Part shown: one piece after another, positions 16,009 through 25,378 of the stretch
Layout of the letters: every line of letters starts with the position of its first letter
Position numbering within the stretch: position 1 is the stretch's first letter
Assembly: GCF_017876405.1 (NCBI RefSeq)
Contig: NZ_JAGINW010000001.1
Location: 4,291,203-4,355,202 of the forward strand
Source: Kibdelosporangium banguiense
GTDB lineage: Bacteria; Actinomycetota; Actinomycetes; Mycobacteriales; Pseudonocardiaceae
Direction of reading: 5' to 3'
DNA: 64,000 nt
Notes under the pieces: generated by a model
What the model was told of the DNA's origin: nothing
What the model saw: the letters and a program-made list of their open reading frames with translations, nothing else
Databases searched by the model: none
Made by a program: the position numbers and the translations under genes

Positions 16009-19000
16009 GTGCACCTCAAGAGCCTGACGCTGAAGGGCTTCAAGTCCTTCGCCTCAGCGACGACGCTGCGCTTCGAACCAGGGATCACCTGTGTCGTCGG
16101 CCCCAACGGGTCCGGCAAGTCGAACGTGCTCGACGCGCTGAGCTGGGTGATGGGTGAGCAGGGCGCCAAGTCGCTGCGCGGCGGCAAGATGGAGGACGTC
16201 ATCTTCGCGGGCGCAGGCCAGCGCCAGCCGCTCGGCCGCGCCGAGGTGACGCTCACGATCGACAACACCGACGGCGCGCTGCCGATCGACTACACCGAGG
16301 TCTCGATCACCCGCCGGATCTTCCGGGACGGCGCGAGCGAGTACGAGATCAACGGCTCGTCCTGCCGGCTGATGGACGTGCAGGAACTGCTGTCGGACTC
16401 CGGTATCGGCCGGGAGATGCACGTCATCGTCGGCCAGGGCCAGCTGGGCGCGATCCTGGAGTCCAAGCCGGAGGGCCGCCGGGCCTTCATCGAGGAAGCG
16501 GCCGGTGTCCTCAAGCACCGCAAGCGCAAAGAGAAGGCGCTGCGCAAGCTCGACGCGATGCAGGCCAACCTCACCCGCCTGACGGACCTGACCGCCGAGC
16601 TGCGCCGTCAGCTCAAGCCGCTGGGCAAGCAGGCCGAGATCGCTCGCCGCGCCCAGGTCGTGCAGATGGAGCTGCGGGACGCGAGGCTTCGCCTGATCGC
16701 GGACGATTTGGTGACCCAGCGCTACGAACTGGCCAAGGAAGAGGCCGACGAGGCCAGCGCGCGGGCCAAACGCGGTGAGGTCGAGCGTGCGCTGCAGTTC
16801 GCGCAGGCCGAGCAGAACGAGCTGGAAGCCTCGCTGGCTGAGGACGCGCCGGCGTTGCAGGCCGCGCAAGATGCCTGGTACCGGCTGTCCGCGCTGGCTG
16901 AAAGGCTGCGTGGCACGGTGCGGCTGGCCGCCGAGCGTGCCCGGCATCTCGCGGACGGCGGCGAACGCCAGGACCAGGGCCGCGACCCCGAAGTGCTTGA
17001 AGCCGAAGCCGAAGAGGCCGCTGAGCTGGAGGTCGAGCTCGCCGAAGGCGTCGAGGTGGCCCGCGAGGCCCTCTCGGAGGCGTTGGGGCGCCGGTCCGAG
17101 CTGGAGAACGCGGTCGCGGCTGCCGAAAAGGCGCATATCGCCGCGGTACGGGCGATCGCCGACCGGCGGGAAGGCCTGGCGCGGCTCGCCGGTCAGGTCG
17201 AGGCGCTGCGCAGTAAGAACAGTGCGACGGCCGAGGAGATCGAGCGGCTGTCCACCACCCTCGCCGAAGCCGAGGAACGTGCCGAGGTCGCCGCCGGCGA
17301 ACTGGCCGAGACCGAGCTCGAGACCGGCGTCGAGGACTCTGACGACGAAGGCCTGCAGCGCAGGCACCAGCAAGCGGTCGAGGCGTCCGAACACGCCAAG
17401 GCCCGGGTCAACGAGCTGGTCGCCGCCGAGCGTGCGGCTGAGCGGGAGATCGCTTCGTGGCGTGCCCGTGTCGACGCGCTTTCGCTGGGGCTGAGCCGTA
17501 AAGACGGCGCGGGTGCGCTGCTTGCTGCCGGGCACCGGTTGCCGGGTCTGCTCGGGTCGATCGCCGCTTTGCTGACGGTGCAGCCTGGTGCTGAGGTCGC
17601 GCTGGCCGCGGCGCTGGGCCCGATCGCGGATGCGGTCGCGGTTGCCGGTGGCGAAGACGCGATGACGGCGTTGTCTCTGTTGCGGGACAACGACGCCGGC
17701 CGCGCCGGGATCGTCATCGGCGGTGGTGGGTCCACTGTGGATCGATCGGTCTGGCCGATGCTGCCGGGCGGGGCCCGGTGGGCGATCGATCTTGTGCGGT
17801 GCCCGGACGGTCTGCGGCCCGCTTTGGAACGTGCGCTCGATCGTGTTGTGGTCGTTGAGAATCTGGTGACCGCAAGGCAGGTCGTCGCTTCGCAGCCGTC
17901 GCTGCGCGCGGTCACGACCGAGGGCGACCTGCTCGGTGCGGACTGGGCCGTCGGTGGTTCCGGACGTGCCGAGAGCGTTATCGAAGTGCAGGCGGCCGTT
18001 GACGAGGCCAACGACAAACTGGCCACTGTGGAGCGTGGGCTCGCGGAAGCCGTTGGGGCGCTTGAGGGTGCTCGTGCAGAGCAGGACGCACGGCGTGACG
18101 AGGTCAACGCGGCCAAGGAAGCGCTGGGCGAGGCGAAGGTCCGTAAGGCCCGCTCGGGTGAGCGGATCGCGCGGATGCGTCAGGCCGCGAACACCGCGAT
18201 GGCCGAGGTCGAGCGCGTCCGCAACCAGCGTGCCAAGGTCGAGCAGGCCCGTGAGGAGCAGCTCACCAAGCTGGCCGAGCTGGAGGAGCGCCTGCTCGGT
18301 GCCCAGGAGCAGCCACTCGACGACGAGCCCGACTCGCGGGTGCGTGACGAGGCCGTCGCGTCGCTGAACACCGCGCGCCAGCAGGAAATGGACTCGCGGT
18401 TGGCGTTGCGCACGGCTGAGGAACGTGCGCGTGCCGTCGCCGGTAAGGCCGAAGGTCTTCGCCGTGCCGCCCGTCAGGAGCGCGAGGCCCGCGAGCGGCA
18501 CGAGCGTGCGCGGCAGGCGCGTCAACGCGGCAAGCGCGTGGCCGATGCTGTTGTCCGCGGCGGTGAGCTCGCCATCGAACGCATCGACTTGTCGTTGCAG
18601 CGCGCCGCCGAGCAGCGGGATCAGGTCGCGTCGCGGCGCACCCAGCGTGAGGCGGCGTTGACCGAGGTCCGGATGCGCGTGCGTGAGCTGTCGACGCAGC
18701 TGGAGAAGCTGACCGACGCCGTGCACCGGGACGAGGTTCTCCGAGCCGAGCAGCGGCTGCGGATCGAACAGCTGGAAACCAAGATCGCCGAGGACTTCGG
18801 CATGGGCCTGGACGACCTGGTCGCCGAGTACGGCCCGGATCGCCCGGTTCCGCCACCGCCCAACGAGATCGCCGAGTACGAGGCGGCGAAGGAACGCGGC
18901 GAGGACGTGACCCGCCCGCCGTCCTCGGCCTACGACCGCGACGCCCAGCAGCGCCGCGCCAAGAAGGCCGAGCGGGACCTTTCCCTGCTGGGCAAGGTGA

Positions 19001-19593
19001 ACCCGTTGGCGCTGGAGGAGTTCGCGGCGCTGGAGGAGCGCTACAAGTTCCTCTCCACCCAGCTGGAAGACCTCAAGGACACCCGCCGCGACCTGCTGAC
19101 TGTGGTGAAAGAGGTGGACGACAAGATCCTCGAGGTCTTCGCCTCGGCCTACGAGGACGTCGCCCGCGAGTTCGAGATCGTCTTCCACACCCTGTTCCCG
19201 GGTGGCGAGGGCCGGATGATCCTGACCGACCCCGACGACATGCTCACCACCGGCGTGGACGTGGAGGCCCGCCCGCCCGGCAAGAAGATCAAGCGCCTGT
19301 CGCTGCTGTCCGGTGGCGAGAAGTCCCTGGTCGCGGTCGCCATGCTGGTCGCGATCTTCCGCGCCCGCCCTTCGCCCTTCTACGTGATGGACGAGGTCGA
19401 GGCCGCACTGGACGACACCAACATGCGTCGCCTGATCGGCCTGATGAAAGAGCTGAAAGCCACCTCCCAGCTGATCATCATCACCCACCAGAAACCGACC
19501 ATGGAGATCGCCGACGCCCTCTACGGCGTCAGCATGCGCGGCGACGGTGTCACCCAGGTCATCTCCCAGCGCCTCAACCAGAAGAAGGACTAG
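16009..19593 (+). CDS. smc: Chromosome segregation protein SMC
   Basis: An ATPase of 1194 residues that loads with ScpA/ScpB to organise the chromosome. N-terminal head: LKGFKSFASATTLRF and Walker A GPNGSGKSNVLDALSWVMGE. A long Glu/Arg/Ala-rich coiled coil is interrupted by the hinge (around residues 500-670, GVL-type segments RLPGLLGSIAALLTV and AVTTEGDLLGADWAVGGSG). C-terminal head: signature LSLLSGGEKSLVAVAMLVAI and Walker B PFYVMDEVEAALDD, then ITHQKPTMEIAD. GTG 16009 follows GGAGAGG and gives the canonical VHLKSLTLKGF start. The large open frame on the opposite strand is a GC-driven shadow. Confidence 0.97.
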   Translation: MHLKSLTLKGFKSFASATTLRFEPGITCVVGPNGSGKSNVLDALSWVMGEQGAKSLRGGKMEDVIFAGAGQRQPLGRAEVTLTIDNTDGALPIDYTEVSITRRIFRDGASEYEINGSSCRLMDVQELLSDSGIGREMHVIVGQGQLGAILESKPEGRRAFIEEAAGVLKHRKRKEKALRKLDAMQANLTRLTDLTAELRRQLKPLGKQAEIARRAQVVQMELRDARLRLIADDLVTQRYELAKEEADEASARAKRGEVERALQFAQAEQNELEASLAEDAPALQAAQDAWYRLSALAERLRGTVRLAAERARHLADGGERQDQGRDPEVLEAEAEEAAELEVELAEGVEVAREALSEALGRRSELENAVAAAEKAHIAAVRAIADRREGLARLAGQVEALRSKNSATAEEIERLSTTLAEAEERAEVAAGELAETELETGVEDSDDEGLQRRHQQAVEASEHAKARVNELVAAERAAEREIASWRARVDALSLGLSRKDGAGALLAAGHRLPGLLGSIAALLTVQPGAEVALAAALGPIADAVAVAGGEDAMTALSLLRDNDAGRAGIVIGGGGSTVDRSVWPMLPGGARWAIDLVRCPDGLRPALERALDRVVVVENLVTARQVVASQPSLRAVTTEGDLLGADWAVGGSGRAESVIEVQAAVDEANDKLATVERGLAEAVGALEGARAEQDARRDEVNAAKEALGEAKVRKARSGERIARMRQAANTAMAEVERVRNQRAKVEQAREEQLTKLAELEERLLGAQEQPLDDEPDSRVRDEAVASLNTARQQEMDSRLALRTAEERARAVAGKAEGLRRAARQEREARERHERARQARQRGKRVADAVVRGGELAIERIDLSLQRAAEQRDQVASRRTQREAALTEVRMRVRELSTQLEKLTDAVHRDEVLRAEQRLRIEQLETKIAEDFGMGLDDLVAEYGPDRPVPPPPNEIAEYEAAKERGEDVTRPPSSAYDRDAQQRRAKKAERDLSLLGKVNPLALEEFAALEERYKFLSTQLEDLKDTRRDLLTVVKEVDDKILEVFASAYEDVAREFEIVFHTLFPGGEGRMILTDPDDMLTTGVDVEARPPGKKIKRLSLLSGGEKSLVAVAMLVAIFRARPSPFYVMDEVEAALDDTNMRRLIGLMKELKATSQLIIITHQKPTMEIADALYGVSMRGDGVTQVISQRLNQKKD

Positions 19594-19628
19594 GCTGGCG
19601 GCAGCCGATCTTCTCACTGGGGTGTGCG

Positions 19629-19928
19629 ATGTTGCGTGCAGTGTTCGCCCGGACGTTGAAAGCGGGCGTGACCTACGAGCAGTTCATGCAGGCCTGGGTT
19701 CCGCAGGACCTGGACGGTGACTACCCGGCCAAGGTCAGCGTCGCGCGCAATGTCGCCGACGACCGGCAGGTCATCACGATCCTGGAGCTGGACATGTCGA
19801 TGGCGCAGTTCGAGGAACGCCGGGCGGTTCTGACGCGCCCGGACGCCCTTGAACGGCTCGCCGGGATCGTGGAAACGACTGAACTGCAAGGTGTTTACGA
19901 GGACGTGTACACGCTGCCTGTCCGGTAG
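19629..19928 (+). CDS. Small conserved-looking hypothetical protein
   Basis: 99 residues beginning MLRAVFARTLKAGVTYEQFM and ending DVYTLPVR. The pattern of a short strand, a helix with EQFMQAWVPQDL, then alternating strands and ERLAGIVETTELQG is compatible with a dimeric alpha/beta-barrel (EthD/ABM-like) fold, which is only an impression. It lies 35 nt behind smc on the same strand, with codon use like its neighbours. I do not recognise a specific family. Confidence 0.6.
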   Translation: MLRAVFARTLKAGVTYEQFMQAWVPQDLDGDYPAKVSVARNVADDRQVITILELDMSMAQFEERRAVLTRPDALERLAGIVETTELQGVYEDVYTLPVR

Positions 19929-19945
19929 TCCAGGGTTCAAGTCGT

Positions 19946-20515
19946 TTGTGGACTGACTCGGATGTGTGGTTGACGTCGAGTCCGTATGTGCGCCATCATC
20001 TGTGTCGTGACCAACTTGAAGGGCGGCTTCCGCCCCATCGCATGAGCCCGTGGGGGCTACCAGTGGCAGCCGATGACCGGGTTTCGTTTTTTGTTCACGC
20101 GCTGGCCTTGAGTGCCGCGCAAGCTGCTGGACACGTCACCGAGTCGCCATCGGAAACCCAAGCGCTGCACCAGCTTCATGATCTGTTCGCGGGCTGTGAC
20201 GCGCTCAGGATCGCTGATGCCCTGGGTGGGCGTGACCGGGATATGTTGCTGCTACCGGGTTCCACGGGAAAACTCACGTTGTATGCCGTGGTGCGTATGC
20301 AGTCCGATCGGGATATGGCGGTATTCGAACGGACACGACGTGTGCGGGCGTGGGGGCCGCATCCGCTGCGTGGAAAGGTTCGGCATCGGACCGCCGCTGT
20401 CCACGTGCTCAGGTCGTGGCCCCGGGGCCGGCTGCCGGACGAAGCGGCCGAGACCGTCCGGCACGCGCTTGAGGCCGAACCGGAAGAGGACGTCCGCCTG
20501 GGGCTGACCGCCTGA
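19946..20515 (+). CDS. Hypothetical protein
   Basis: Open frame of up to 189 codons whose start is unclear (TTG 19946, GTG 19964 or ATG 20042; none has a ribosome site). The protein has no signal peptide or membrane span; it contains short segments such as SFFVHALALSAAQAAGH and ALHQLHDLFAGCDALRIADA and a basic/acidic C-terminus. Third-position GC in the first half is lower than in flanking genes, and competing frames overlap it, so it may be a recently acquired or decaying gene. No function is suggested. Confidence 0.45.
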   Translation: MWTDSDVWLTSSPYVRHHLCRDQLEGRLPPHRMSPWGLPVAADDRVSFFVHALALSAAQAAGHVTESPSETQALHQLHDLFAGCDALRIADALGGRDRDMLLLPGSTGKLTLYAVVRMQSDRDMAVFERTRRVRAWGPHPLRGKVRHRTAAVHVLRSWPRGRLPDEAAETVRHALEAEPEEDVRLGLTA

Positions 20516-20535
20516 AATCGCCTTCTAGCTGGGCG

Positions 20536-20564
20536 AACCCCGGCCGGCAGGGTCGGCCGGGGTT
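20536..20564. terminator. Strong GC hairpin after the hypothetical gene
   Basis: AACCCCGGCCG (20536-20546) pairs perfectly with CGGCCGGGGTT (20554-20564) around a 7-nt loop, giving 11 bp of stem 21 nt after the previous stop codon. There is no U tract, which is common for actinobacterial terminators. Confidence 0.6.
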
Positions 20565-20607
20565 AAACCAGGTGCGCGCGGGCGTCCGGAAGTTCAGGAT
20601 TTCGGAC

Positions 20608-21516
20608 ATGACAAAGATCCGTCCGGCTACGCGGGCCGATCTGCCGGCAGTCGTGTCGCTCATCGCCCGCCTGCAGGCCGACCCCGCGCACCACATCGGC
20701 TTCTTCGGGTACACCGAGGAGGAAATCGCCGACGAGCTGGCCGGTGTCGAACCTGATTGGCACGAAGGCGCCGTCGTGGCCGTCGCGTCCAGCGGCGGCC
20801 TGCGTGGCGTGCTGAGTACTGACGTGAACCCCGAGTTAGGCCGCGCCTGGCTGTACGGGCCACATGTGGATGTTCCGAGCGGCCACCCGGCCGCGCCACA
20901 GGCATGGCACACGACCGCCGACGCGCTTTTCCACGCCGCCTTGAAGTTTCCGCACATGACCGGCATCACAGATCTCAACCTCTACGGCCATGTCGAGCAC
21001 CGGCAACTCGGTGAGTTCGCCGACCGGCACGGCTTCACCAAGGACAAACCGACCCGGATATTCACTCTCGCGGGCGCGCAGTTGCGTTCATTGCTCGCGC
21101 AGGACACCGAGAAAGTCGAGGCGCTGCCCGCGGACGGCAGTCTCAACGAACAGTTCACTGTCCTGCTGGAGCGATGTTTTCCCAACCGCACCAGCACCGC
21201 CGAGCAGCTGCTCAACGGCAAGCATTCGATAGCCGTACTGAGGCAGGCCGACGGCAGGCTGGCGGGCTTTGCCGCCGGCTATTCGCAGGAAATCGAACAC
21301 TACGTCGACTATGTCGCGGTCGAACCCGACATGCGCTGTGTCGGCGTGGGCAGACAGGTCGTCCGCGGCCTGATCAGCCGGCTCGACGCCGAGAACGGCG
21401 CGCGCAGGCAGGCCGCCGCGGTGGTCGCGGTCGACAACCAGGCGTCGGCCGGCATGTTCACCAGGCTGGGATTCGGCGTCGAACTAGAGCTCGTGAGCTA
21501 CCGGCGAAAGCCATGA
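20608..21516 (+). CDS. Tandem-domain GNAT N-acetyltransferase
   Basis: 302 residues with two GNAT units. The N-terminal half (MTKIRPATRADLPAVVSLIA to HGFTKDKPTRIF) looks like a diverged domain; the C-terminal half holds a recognisable motif A, VAVEPDMRCVGVGRQVVRGL, and the terminal GMFTRLGFGVELE segment. ATG 20608 has AGGA 8 nt upstream. The 3' end overlaps the convergent PucR-type gene by 33 nt. The substrate is unknown; two-domain GNATs in actinobacteria include mycothiol synthase, but the motifs here are not specific enough for that. Confidence 0.75.
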   Translation: MTKIRPATRADLPAVVSLIARLQADPAHHIGFFGYTEEEIADELAGVEPDWHEGAVVAVASSGGLRGVLSTDVNPELGRAWLYGPHVDVPSGHPAAPQAWHTTADALFHAALKFPHMTGITDLNLYGHVEHRQLGEFADRHGFTKDKPTRIFTLAGAQLRSLLAQDTEKVEALPADGSLNEQFTVLLERCFPNRTSTAEQLLNGKHSIAVLRQADGRLAGFAAGYSQEIEHYVDYVAVEPDMRCVGVGRQVVRGLISRLDAENGARRQAAAVVAVDNQASAGMFTRLGFGVELELVSYRRKP

Positions 21517-22638
21517 CTGCAAAGCCCACCACCACCGCAAGGAATGCGCCAGCGATCCGTTGCCGCTGGGCGCCGGATCGAACGACGTCAGCTCGGCCAT
21601 CCGGCGAAGGCGGTGTTTGACAGTGTTCGGGTGCACATGCAGTGCACTGGCCACCAGATCAGTGCGGCCGCCATGTTCCAGATAGGCCAACGCGGTCTGC
21701 GCGAGCAACTGGTGGAACTCGTCGGACCGGTCCAGCCCGGTGAGGTGTTCCGAGGCGAGCATCCGCCCTAGCGCGGGATGCGTGTCCACGCTCAGCGGCA
21801 ACGCGAGCGAAGTCAGGTGCTGCAGGCCACGTAACCGGCGGCGCCGTGCGGAGGCCAGTGCGGTCTGGCAAAGCCGGTACGCCCCAGCCAGTTCCGTGGC
21901 CGGCACCGCGGGCGCGGCGACGAGCAGGATCTCGAACGGTGCCTCGGGCAGCCGTGGGCTGACCGCGCACAGATAACCGTCCACCATGCCGCACAAGCCA
22001 TCCGAGGTGGTGAGTGCGGCCTCGAACTGCCGGGCTTCCCGCGGTGCGCTGACATCCGCGATCACGCAGTGGTAGAGCTTGCGCGTGTCCAGCCCCGCCG
22101 CCGCGACGCTCGCCGCGGGACCGCCTGGCCGCACACGGGATTCCCTGTTGTGCAACAAGGTTCGCAATGCCTGCAGCCGGACGGCGTGGGTCGTGCGGGT
22201 CAGGCTCAACTCGGTTTCCCGGTAGACGTGGACAAGCCGGTTCTGCATCTCGTTGGCCAGACAGTCCAGTTCCATCAGACCGGTGAAGACCTCCTCGCCT
22301 TCCAGGCCGTCCTTGGCCGAGCGCTCGAAGACCTGGCTCATCACGAAGTGCCGGCCGGCCTGGAAGCCCTCCAGCAATGCCGCGAGAGGGATGCCCTGCA
22401 GGGCACGGTCCTCGGCCAGCCGGTCGGCCACGTGGACACTCTCGCCGAGGTCCACGTCGTCGATGTAGGCCGCCGAGACCGCGGCGAGCAGCGCGGCGAT
22501 ATGGCGCTGCACATCCTGTGTGGGCAAGGCGGCGACCAGAGCCGATTTCCCTCTGGCCGCCGCCGTGGCGCCTTCGACAGTGCCCGGGTCGGCACGCATT
22601 TGTTCCAGCAGCCGACGTAGTCCCGTCCGACCCGGCAT
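21484..22638 (-). CDS. PucR/CdaR-type helix-turn-helix regulator
   Basis: 384 residues. The C-terminus carries the PucR HTH: TALAYLEHGGRTDLVASALH, then HPNTVKHRLRRMAELTSFDP. The N-terminal two-thirds is an all-helical RsbRD-like sensory region (AALLAAVSAAYIDDVDLGES, ALLEGFQAGRHFVM) and a GGDEF-like degenerate middle domain. ATG 22638 has GAGGAGG 5 nt upstream. It is convergent with, and overlaps, the GNAT gene. PucR relatives control purine or other catabolic genes; the nearest purine genes lie 19 kb away, so linkage is not evident. Confidence 0.85.
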   Translation of the reverse strand: MPGRTGLRRLLEQMRADPGTVEGATAAARGKSALVAALPTQDVQRHIAALLAAVSAAYIDDVDLGESVHVADRLAEDRALQGIPLAALLEGFQAGRHFVMSQVFERSAKDGLEGEEVFTGLMELDCLANEMQNRLVHVYRETELSLTRTTHAVRLQALRTLLHNRESRVRPGGPAASVAAAGLDTRKLYHCVIADVSAPREARQFEAALTTSDGLCGMVDGYLCAVSPRLPEAPFEILLVAAPAVPATELAGAYRLCQTALASARRRRLRGLQHLTSLALPLSVDTHPALGRMLASEHLTGLDRSDEFHQLLAQTALAYLEHGGRTDLVASALHVHPNTVKHRLRRMAELTSFDPAPSGNGSLAHSLRWWWALQSWLSPVAHEL

Positions 22639-22647
22639 CTTCGCCTC

Positions 22648-22681
22648 CTCGCAATACCTTCAGCTGTGACGGTATTGCGAG
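22648..22681. promoter_or_regulatory. 11-bp inverted repeat between two - strand genes
   Basis: CTCGCAATACC (22648-22658) pairs perfectly with GGTATTGCGAG (22671-22681) around 12 nt. It fills the 52-nt gap between the beta-propeller stop (22691) and the PucR-type gene start (22638) and overlaps that gene's ribosome site. It could be a terminator, an autoregulatory operator or both. Confidence 0.45.
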
Positions 22682-22690
22682 CAGTCGCCG

Positions 22691-23866
22691 TTAACCAAGT
22701 GACCGGACAGCGGCCTCGCTCAGCTTGCCCAGCCGTTCGCGCTGCGGGAAGTTCCCGACCGGGACGGTGGCCACCTCTTTTGCTGTCGCGTAGTCGATCA
22801 CCGAGATGGCGTTGCGCTTACTCAGTGACACCAGGCAGTACTTTCCGTCAACACTTGTGGTCGTCCAGTACGGCAGGCTGTCGGTCGCGTAGTTGACGTA
22901 TCCCTTCGCGGCAAGCCCAGGCCGGTCCAGGATCACGGTGTAGTCGTCGATCGTGCCGGCCGCGCAGATCCGGTCACCGGAGTACGCCATGCCGTGGTGC
23001 GCGGAGTTCTGCGGGTAGGAGTCCGGGCTCATCGCCGCGGCCTTCGTGCTGTACGGCAGTTGCACGGTCCGCACGATCCGGCCCGCGGCCAAGTCGTACT
23101 CGACGAGGCCGTTGAGGTATGACAGCTGTGCATACATCGTCTTGTTGTCCGGCATGAACAACGCCGGGCGGATGCCGTATTCGAACTGGTAGGTCCGCTT
23201 GACCGTCCACGTGTCCGGGTCGACCGCGGTCAGCTGGCGCTTGCCCTTGATGCCATTGAAGGCCTTGAGCAGTGACACGTTGCCGATGCTGGAGTTGTAG
23301 AGGGTCTGGTTGTCCGGCGAGTAGTCGTTGCCGTGCGGGTACGCGCCGGTCGGGAAGCTGGTGAGGATGGCGCCGGTCGCGGTGTCGAAGACGTGTGCCT
23401 TCTCCACGCTCAGCGCCGAGACGATGAACTTGCTGCCGTCCGGTGAGATCGCGGCGTGGTCGGCCTTGAAGCCCTCGACCTTGGTCCGCCAAAGCTGGCG
23501 TTTGCTCGCCACGTCGTAGGCGACGACGTCGGCCAGGTTGCCGCGGGAGACATACAGTTTCGTGCCGTCGGGGGAGAGCGCGATGTCGTCGACGAACTTC
23601 TTGTACCCCTGGATGGAGTTCACGATCTCGTACCCGATCCGCTCGATCGGGTTCATCGCGGCCAGCCGCTGTTCCAGATCGGGAATGGCATCGAGGGTGC
23701 CCAGCACCTGGAAGGTGCGGCCGTCCAGGAAACTGACGGTGCCGGCTTGGGCGTTGCCGATCAGGACCACGTCTCGCAGCTGCTGCGCCTGCGCGGCCGG
23801 TGTGGCCACGAGGCTGAGAGCGGCGACCGTGCCGGCGACGATGCCTGCCAGTCGCTTGGCGCTCAT
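22691..23866 (-). CDS. Secreted YVTN/YncE-type beta-propeller protein
   Basis: 391 residues with a clear signal peptide (MSAKRLAGIVAGTVAALSLV, cleavage near PAAQA-QQ). The mature part is built from propeller blades with repeated LSPDGTKLYVSRG, ISPDGSKFIVSA, YSPDNQTLYNSS and MPDNKTMYAQ signatures, alternating with IDYATAKEVATVPVGNF-type strands. Such proteins are extracytoplasmic and often bind ligands or other proteins; no catalytic site is visible. ATG 23866 has GAGGAGA upstream. The AT-rich divergent region toward the YceI gene holds a 7-bp inverted repeat (TGAAAAC 23882-23888, GTTTTCA 23914-23920). Confidence 0.85.
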   Translation of the reverse strand: MSAKRLAGIVAGTVAALSLVATPAAQAQQLRDVVLIGNAQAGTVSFLDGRTFQVLGTLDAIPDLEQRLAAMNPIERIGYEIVNSIQGYKKFVDDIALSPDGTKLYVSRGNLADVVAYDVASKRQLWRTKVEGFKADHAAISPDGSKFIVSALSVEKAHVFDTATGAILTSFPTGAYPHGNDYSPDNQTLYNSSIGNVSLLKAFNGIKGKRQLTAVDPDTWTVKRTYQFEYGIRPALFMPDNKTMYAQLSYLNGLVEYDLAAGRIVRTVQLPYSTKAAAMSPDSYPQNSAHHGMAYSGDRICAAGTIDDYTVILDRPGLAAKGYVNYATDSLPYWTTTSVDGKYCLVSLSKRNAISVIDYATAKEVATVPVGNFPQRERLGKLSEAAVRSLG

Positions 23867-24018
23867 CGAGTCTCCTCTCGCTGAAAACTCTTTAATGTTT
23901 TTCTGATAAGTCTGTTTTCATGGAAGATCGAGGCCAATGTCGCGCCCGCCAACACCCCGGCCCCGCACTGTCGCCGGGACACAATGAACCGATCCACGGG
24001 CAGCGGCGTAGTAACCGC

Positions 24019-24705
24019 ATGGGTAAATTCAGGCGTCACTGGAAAGCGTGGCTGATCGGCGCGATCGCCTTGGCATTGCTGGGGTTCGTCGGCGGGCCGT
24101 GGCTCTACATCAACGTTTTCAGTGACCCTCCCGCCCAGGAACTGGCCCTCGGGCAAGGACAGGCCGGCGGGGACGCCGTACCGGTCGACGGGTCGTGGAC
24201 CGTGTCGGACGGATCACAGGCGGGGTACCGGGTCAAGGAGATCCTGTTCGGCCAGGACACCACTGCCGTCGGCCGGACAAGCAAGGTGACTGGCACGGTC
24301 GCGATCGCCGGCACGAAGATCACCAGCGGCACGGTCACGGTGGACATGGGATCCGTGGCGACCGACAAGAGCGGCCGGGACGAGCAGTTCCGCAACCGGA
24401 TCATGTCGGTATCCCAGTTCCCGGCGGCGACCTTCGCGTTCACCGCGCCGGTCGACTTCGGTTCCGTACCCGCCGCCGGTCAGAAGGCGACCGTCAAGGC
24501 GGCCGGCCAGCTCACCTTGCGCGGCCAGCAGAAACCCGTGAACGTCGAACTGAGCGTGGTGCGCAACGCGGCCACCATCCAGGTACAGACCAGCATCCCG
24601 GTGGCGTTCGCCGACTACGGCATCCCCGACCCCAGCATCCCCGGCATCAGCACCGAGGACCACGGCGTGGTCGAAGTACTGCTGATGCTCAAGAAGACGC
24701 CGTGA
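24019..24705 (+). CDS. YceI family membrane-anchored protein
   Basis: 228 residues: a cytoplasmic basic start, an N-terminal membrane helix (AWLIGAIALALLGFVGGPWL), then a YceI lipocalin-like domain with DGSWTVSDGSQAGYRVKE, SSKV-type TGTVAIAGTKITSGTVTVDM, RDEQFRNRIMSVSQFPAATF and GQLTLRGQQKPVNVELSV. YceI proteins bind isoprenoid or other amphiphilic lipids in the envelope. The ATG at 24019 is chosen because it starts the MGKFRRHWKAW membrane anchor. Its 3' end overlaps the convergent TetR gene by 17 nt. Confidence 0.88.
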   Translation: MGKFRRHWKAWLIGAIALALLGFVGGPWLYINVFSDPPAQELALGQGQAGGDAVPVDGSWTVSDGSQAGYRVKEILFGQDTTAVGRTSKVTGTVAIAGTKITSGTVTVDMGSVATDKSGRDEQFRNRIMSVSQFPAATFAFTAPVDFGSVPAAGQKATVKAAGQLTLRGQQKPVNVELSVVRNAATIQVQTSIPVAFADYGIPDPSIPGISTEDHGVVEVLLMLKKTP

Positions 24706-25330
24706 TCGCGGCGACGGCCAGACGCGTGAGCTCGGCGCACAGGTCGTCCAACGGCGGCGTCCGGTCGTGCATCGACCAGTAGTAGACGAGTTCGTTCACC
24801 GCGCCGATGAAGGCGACTGATGTCAGCAGGAAGTTCCGGGGCGCGGCCTCGCCGCGCTCCACAGCCCGGTTCGCCTCATCGACAAGGAACTTGACAATAC
24901 GTTCCCGCCACATCAGCCGATGCTCCTCGACCGCCGCGCTGACCCCGACCACCTCGACATAGGCCAGCCGGGTCCACTTCGGATCACTCGACGTGGTGGT
25001 GATGTAGGCCCGCACCATCCGGCCGACCCGCTCGGCCAGCGGCTCGTCCTCGAATCCGGTGAGCGCCGTGAGCGCGTTCTGCATGGCCCGCTGGGTGATC
25101 CGGTCGTGCAACGCGACCAGCAACGCCTCCCGGCTGGGAAACTCCTCGTAGAAGTTGCGCGTGGACACACTCGCCGTGGCACACAATCGTTCGATTGACG
25201 TACCCGCGTACCCCTCCGACCCGAACAACTCCAGCCCGGCCTCCATCAGACGCTCATGCCGTTCAGCTCGTCGTTCCGCGTCCGACCTGCCGCCGTAATG
25301 CCGTCGTGGCGCCCGCGTGGTGCCGGTCAT
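24689..25330 (-). CDS. TetR family transcriptional regulator
   Basis: 213 residues with the N-terminal TetR helix-turn-helix: ERLMEAGLELFGSEGYAGTS, IERLCATASVSTRNFYEEFP and REALLVALHDRI. The C-terminal ligand domain is not class-specific. ATG 25330 follows GGGAGGGG; a longer in-frame extension is disfavoured. It is divergent from the aldo/keto reductase and may control it: a 6-bp repeat ATGTGG (25379-25384)/CCACAT (25396-25401) lies in the shared promoter region. Confidence 0.9.
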   Translation of the reverse strand: MTGTTRAPRRHYGGRSDAERRAERHERLMEAGLELFGSEGYAGTSIERLCATASVSTRNFYEEFPSREALLVALHDRITQRAMQNALTALTGFEDEPLAERVGRMVRAYITTTSSDPKWTRLAYVEVVGVSAAVEEHRLMWRERIVKFLVDEANRAVERGEAAPRNFLLTSVAFIGAVNELVYYWSMHDRTPPLDDLCAELTRLAVAAITASS

Positions 25331-25378
25331 CGCCGTCCCCTCCCAATGGTGTTCCCACAATAGGCTTCCGCGGGCCGG

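Noticed and set aside
16054..19617. 1187-codon open frame antisense to smc
   Set aside because: It mirrors smc exactly, has Arg/Leu/Gly-rich composition typical of the reverse frame of a high-GC gene, and no recognisable domain.
20112..20507. Alternative 131-codon frame inside the hypothetical gene at 19946-20515
   Set aside because: Basic, Arg/Pro-rich composition without periodicity support; the 19946 frame is the better, although still uncertain, choice.
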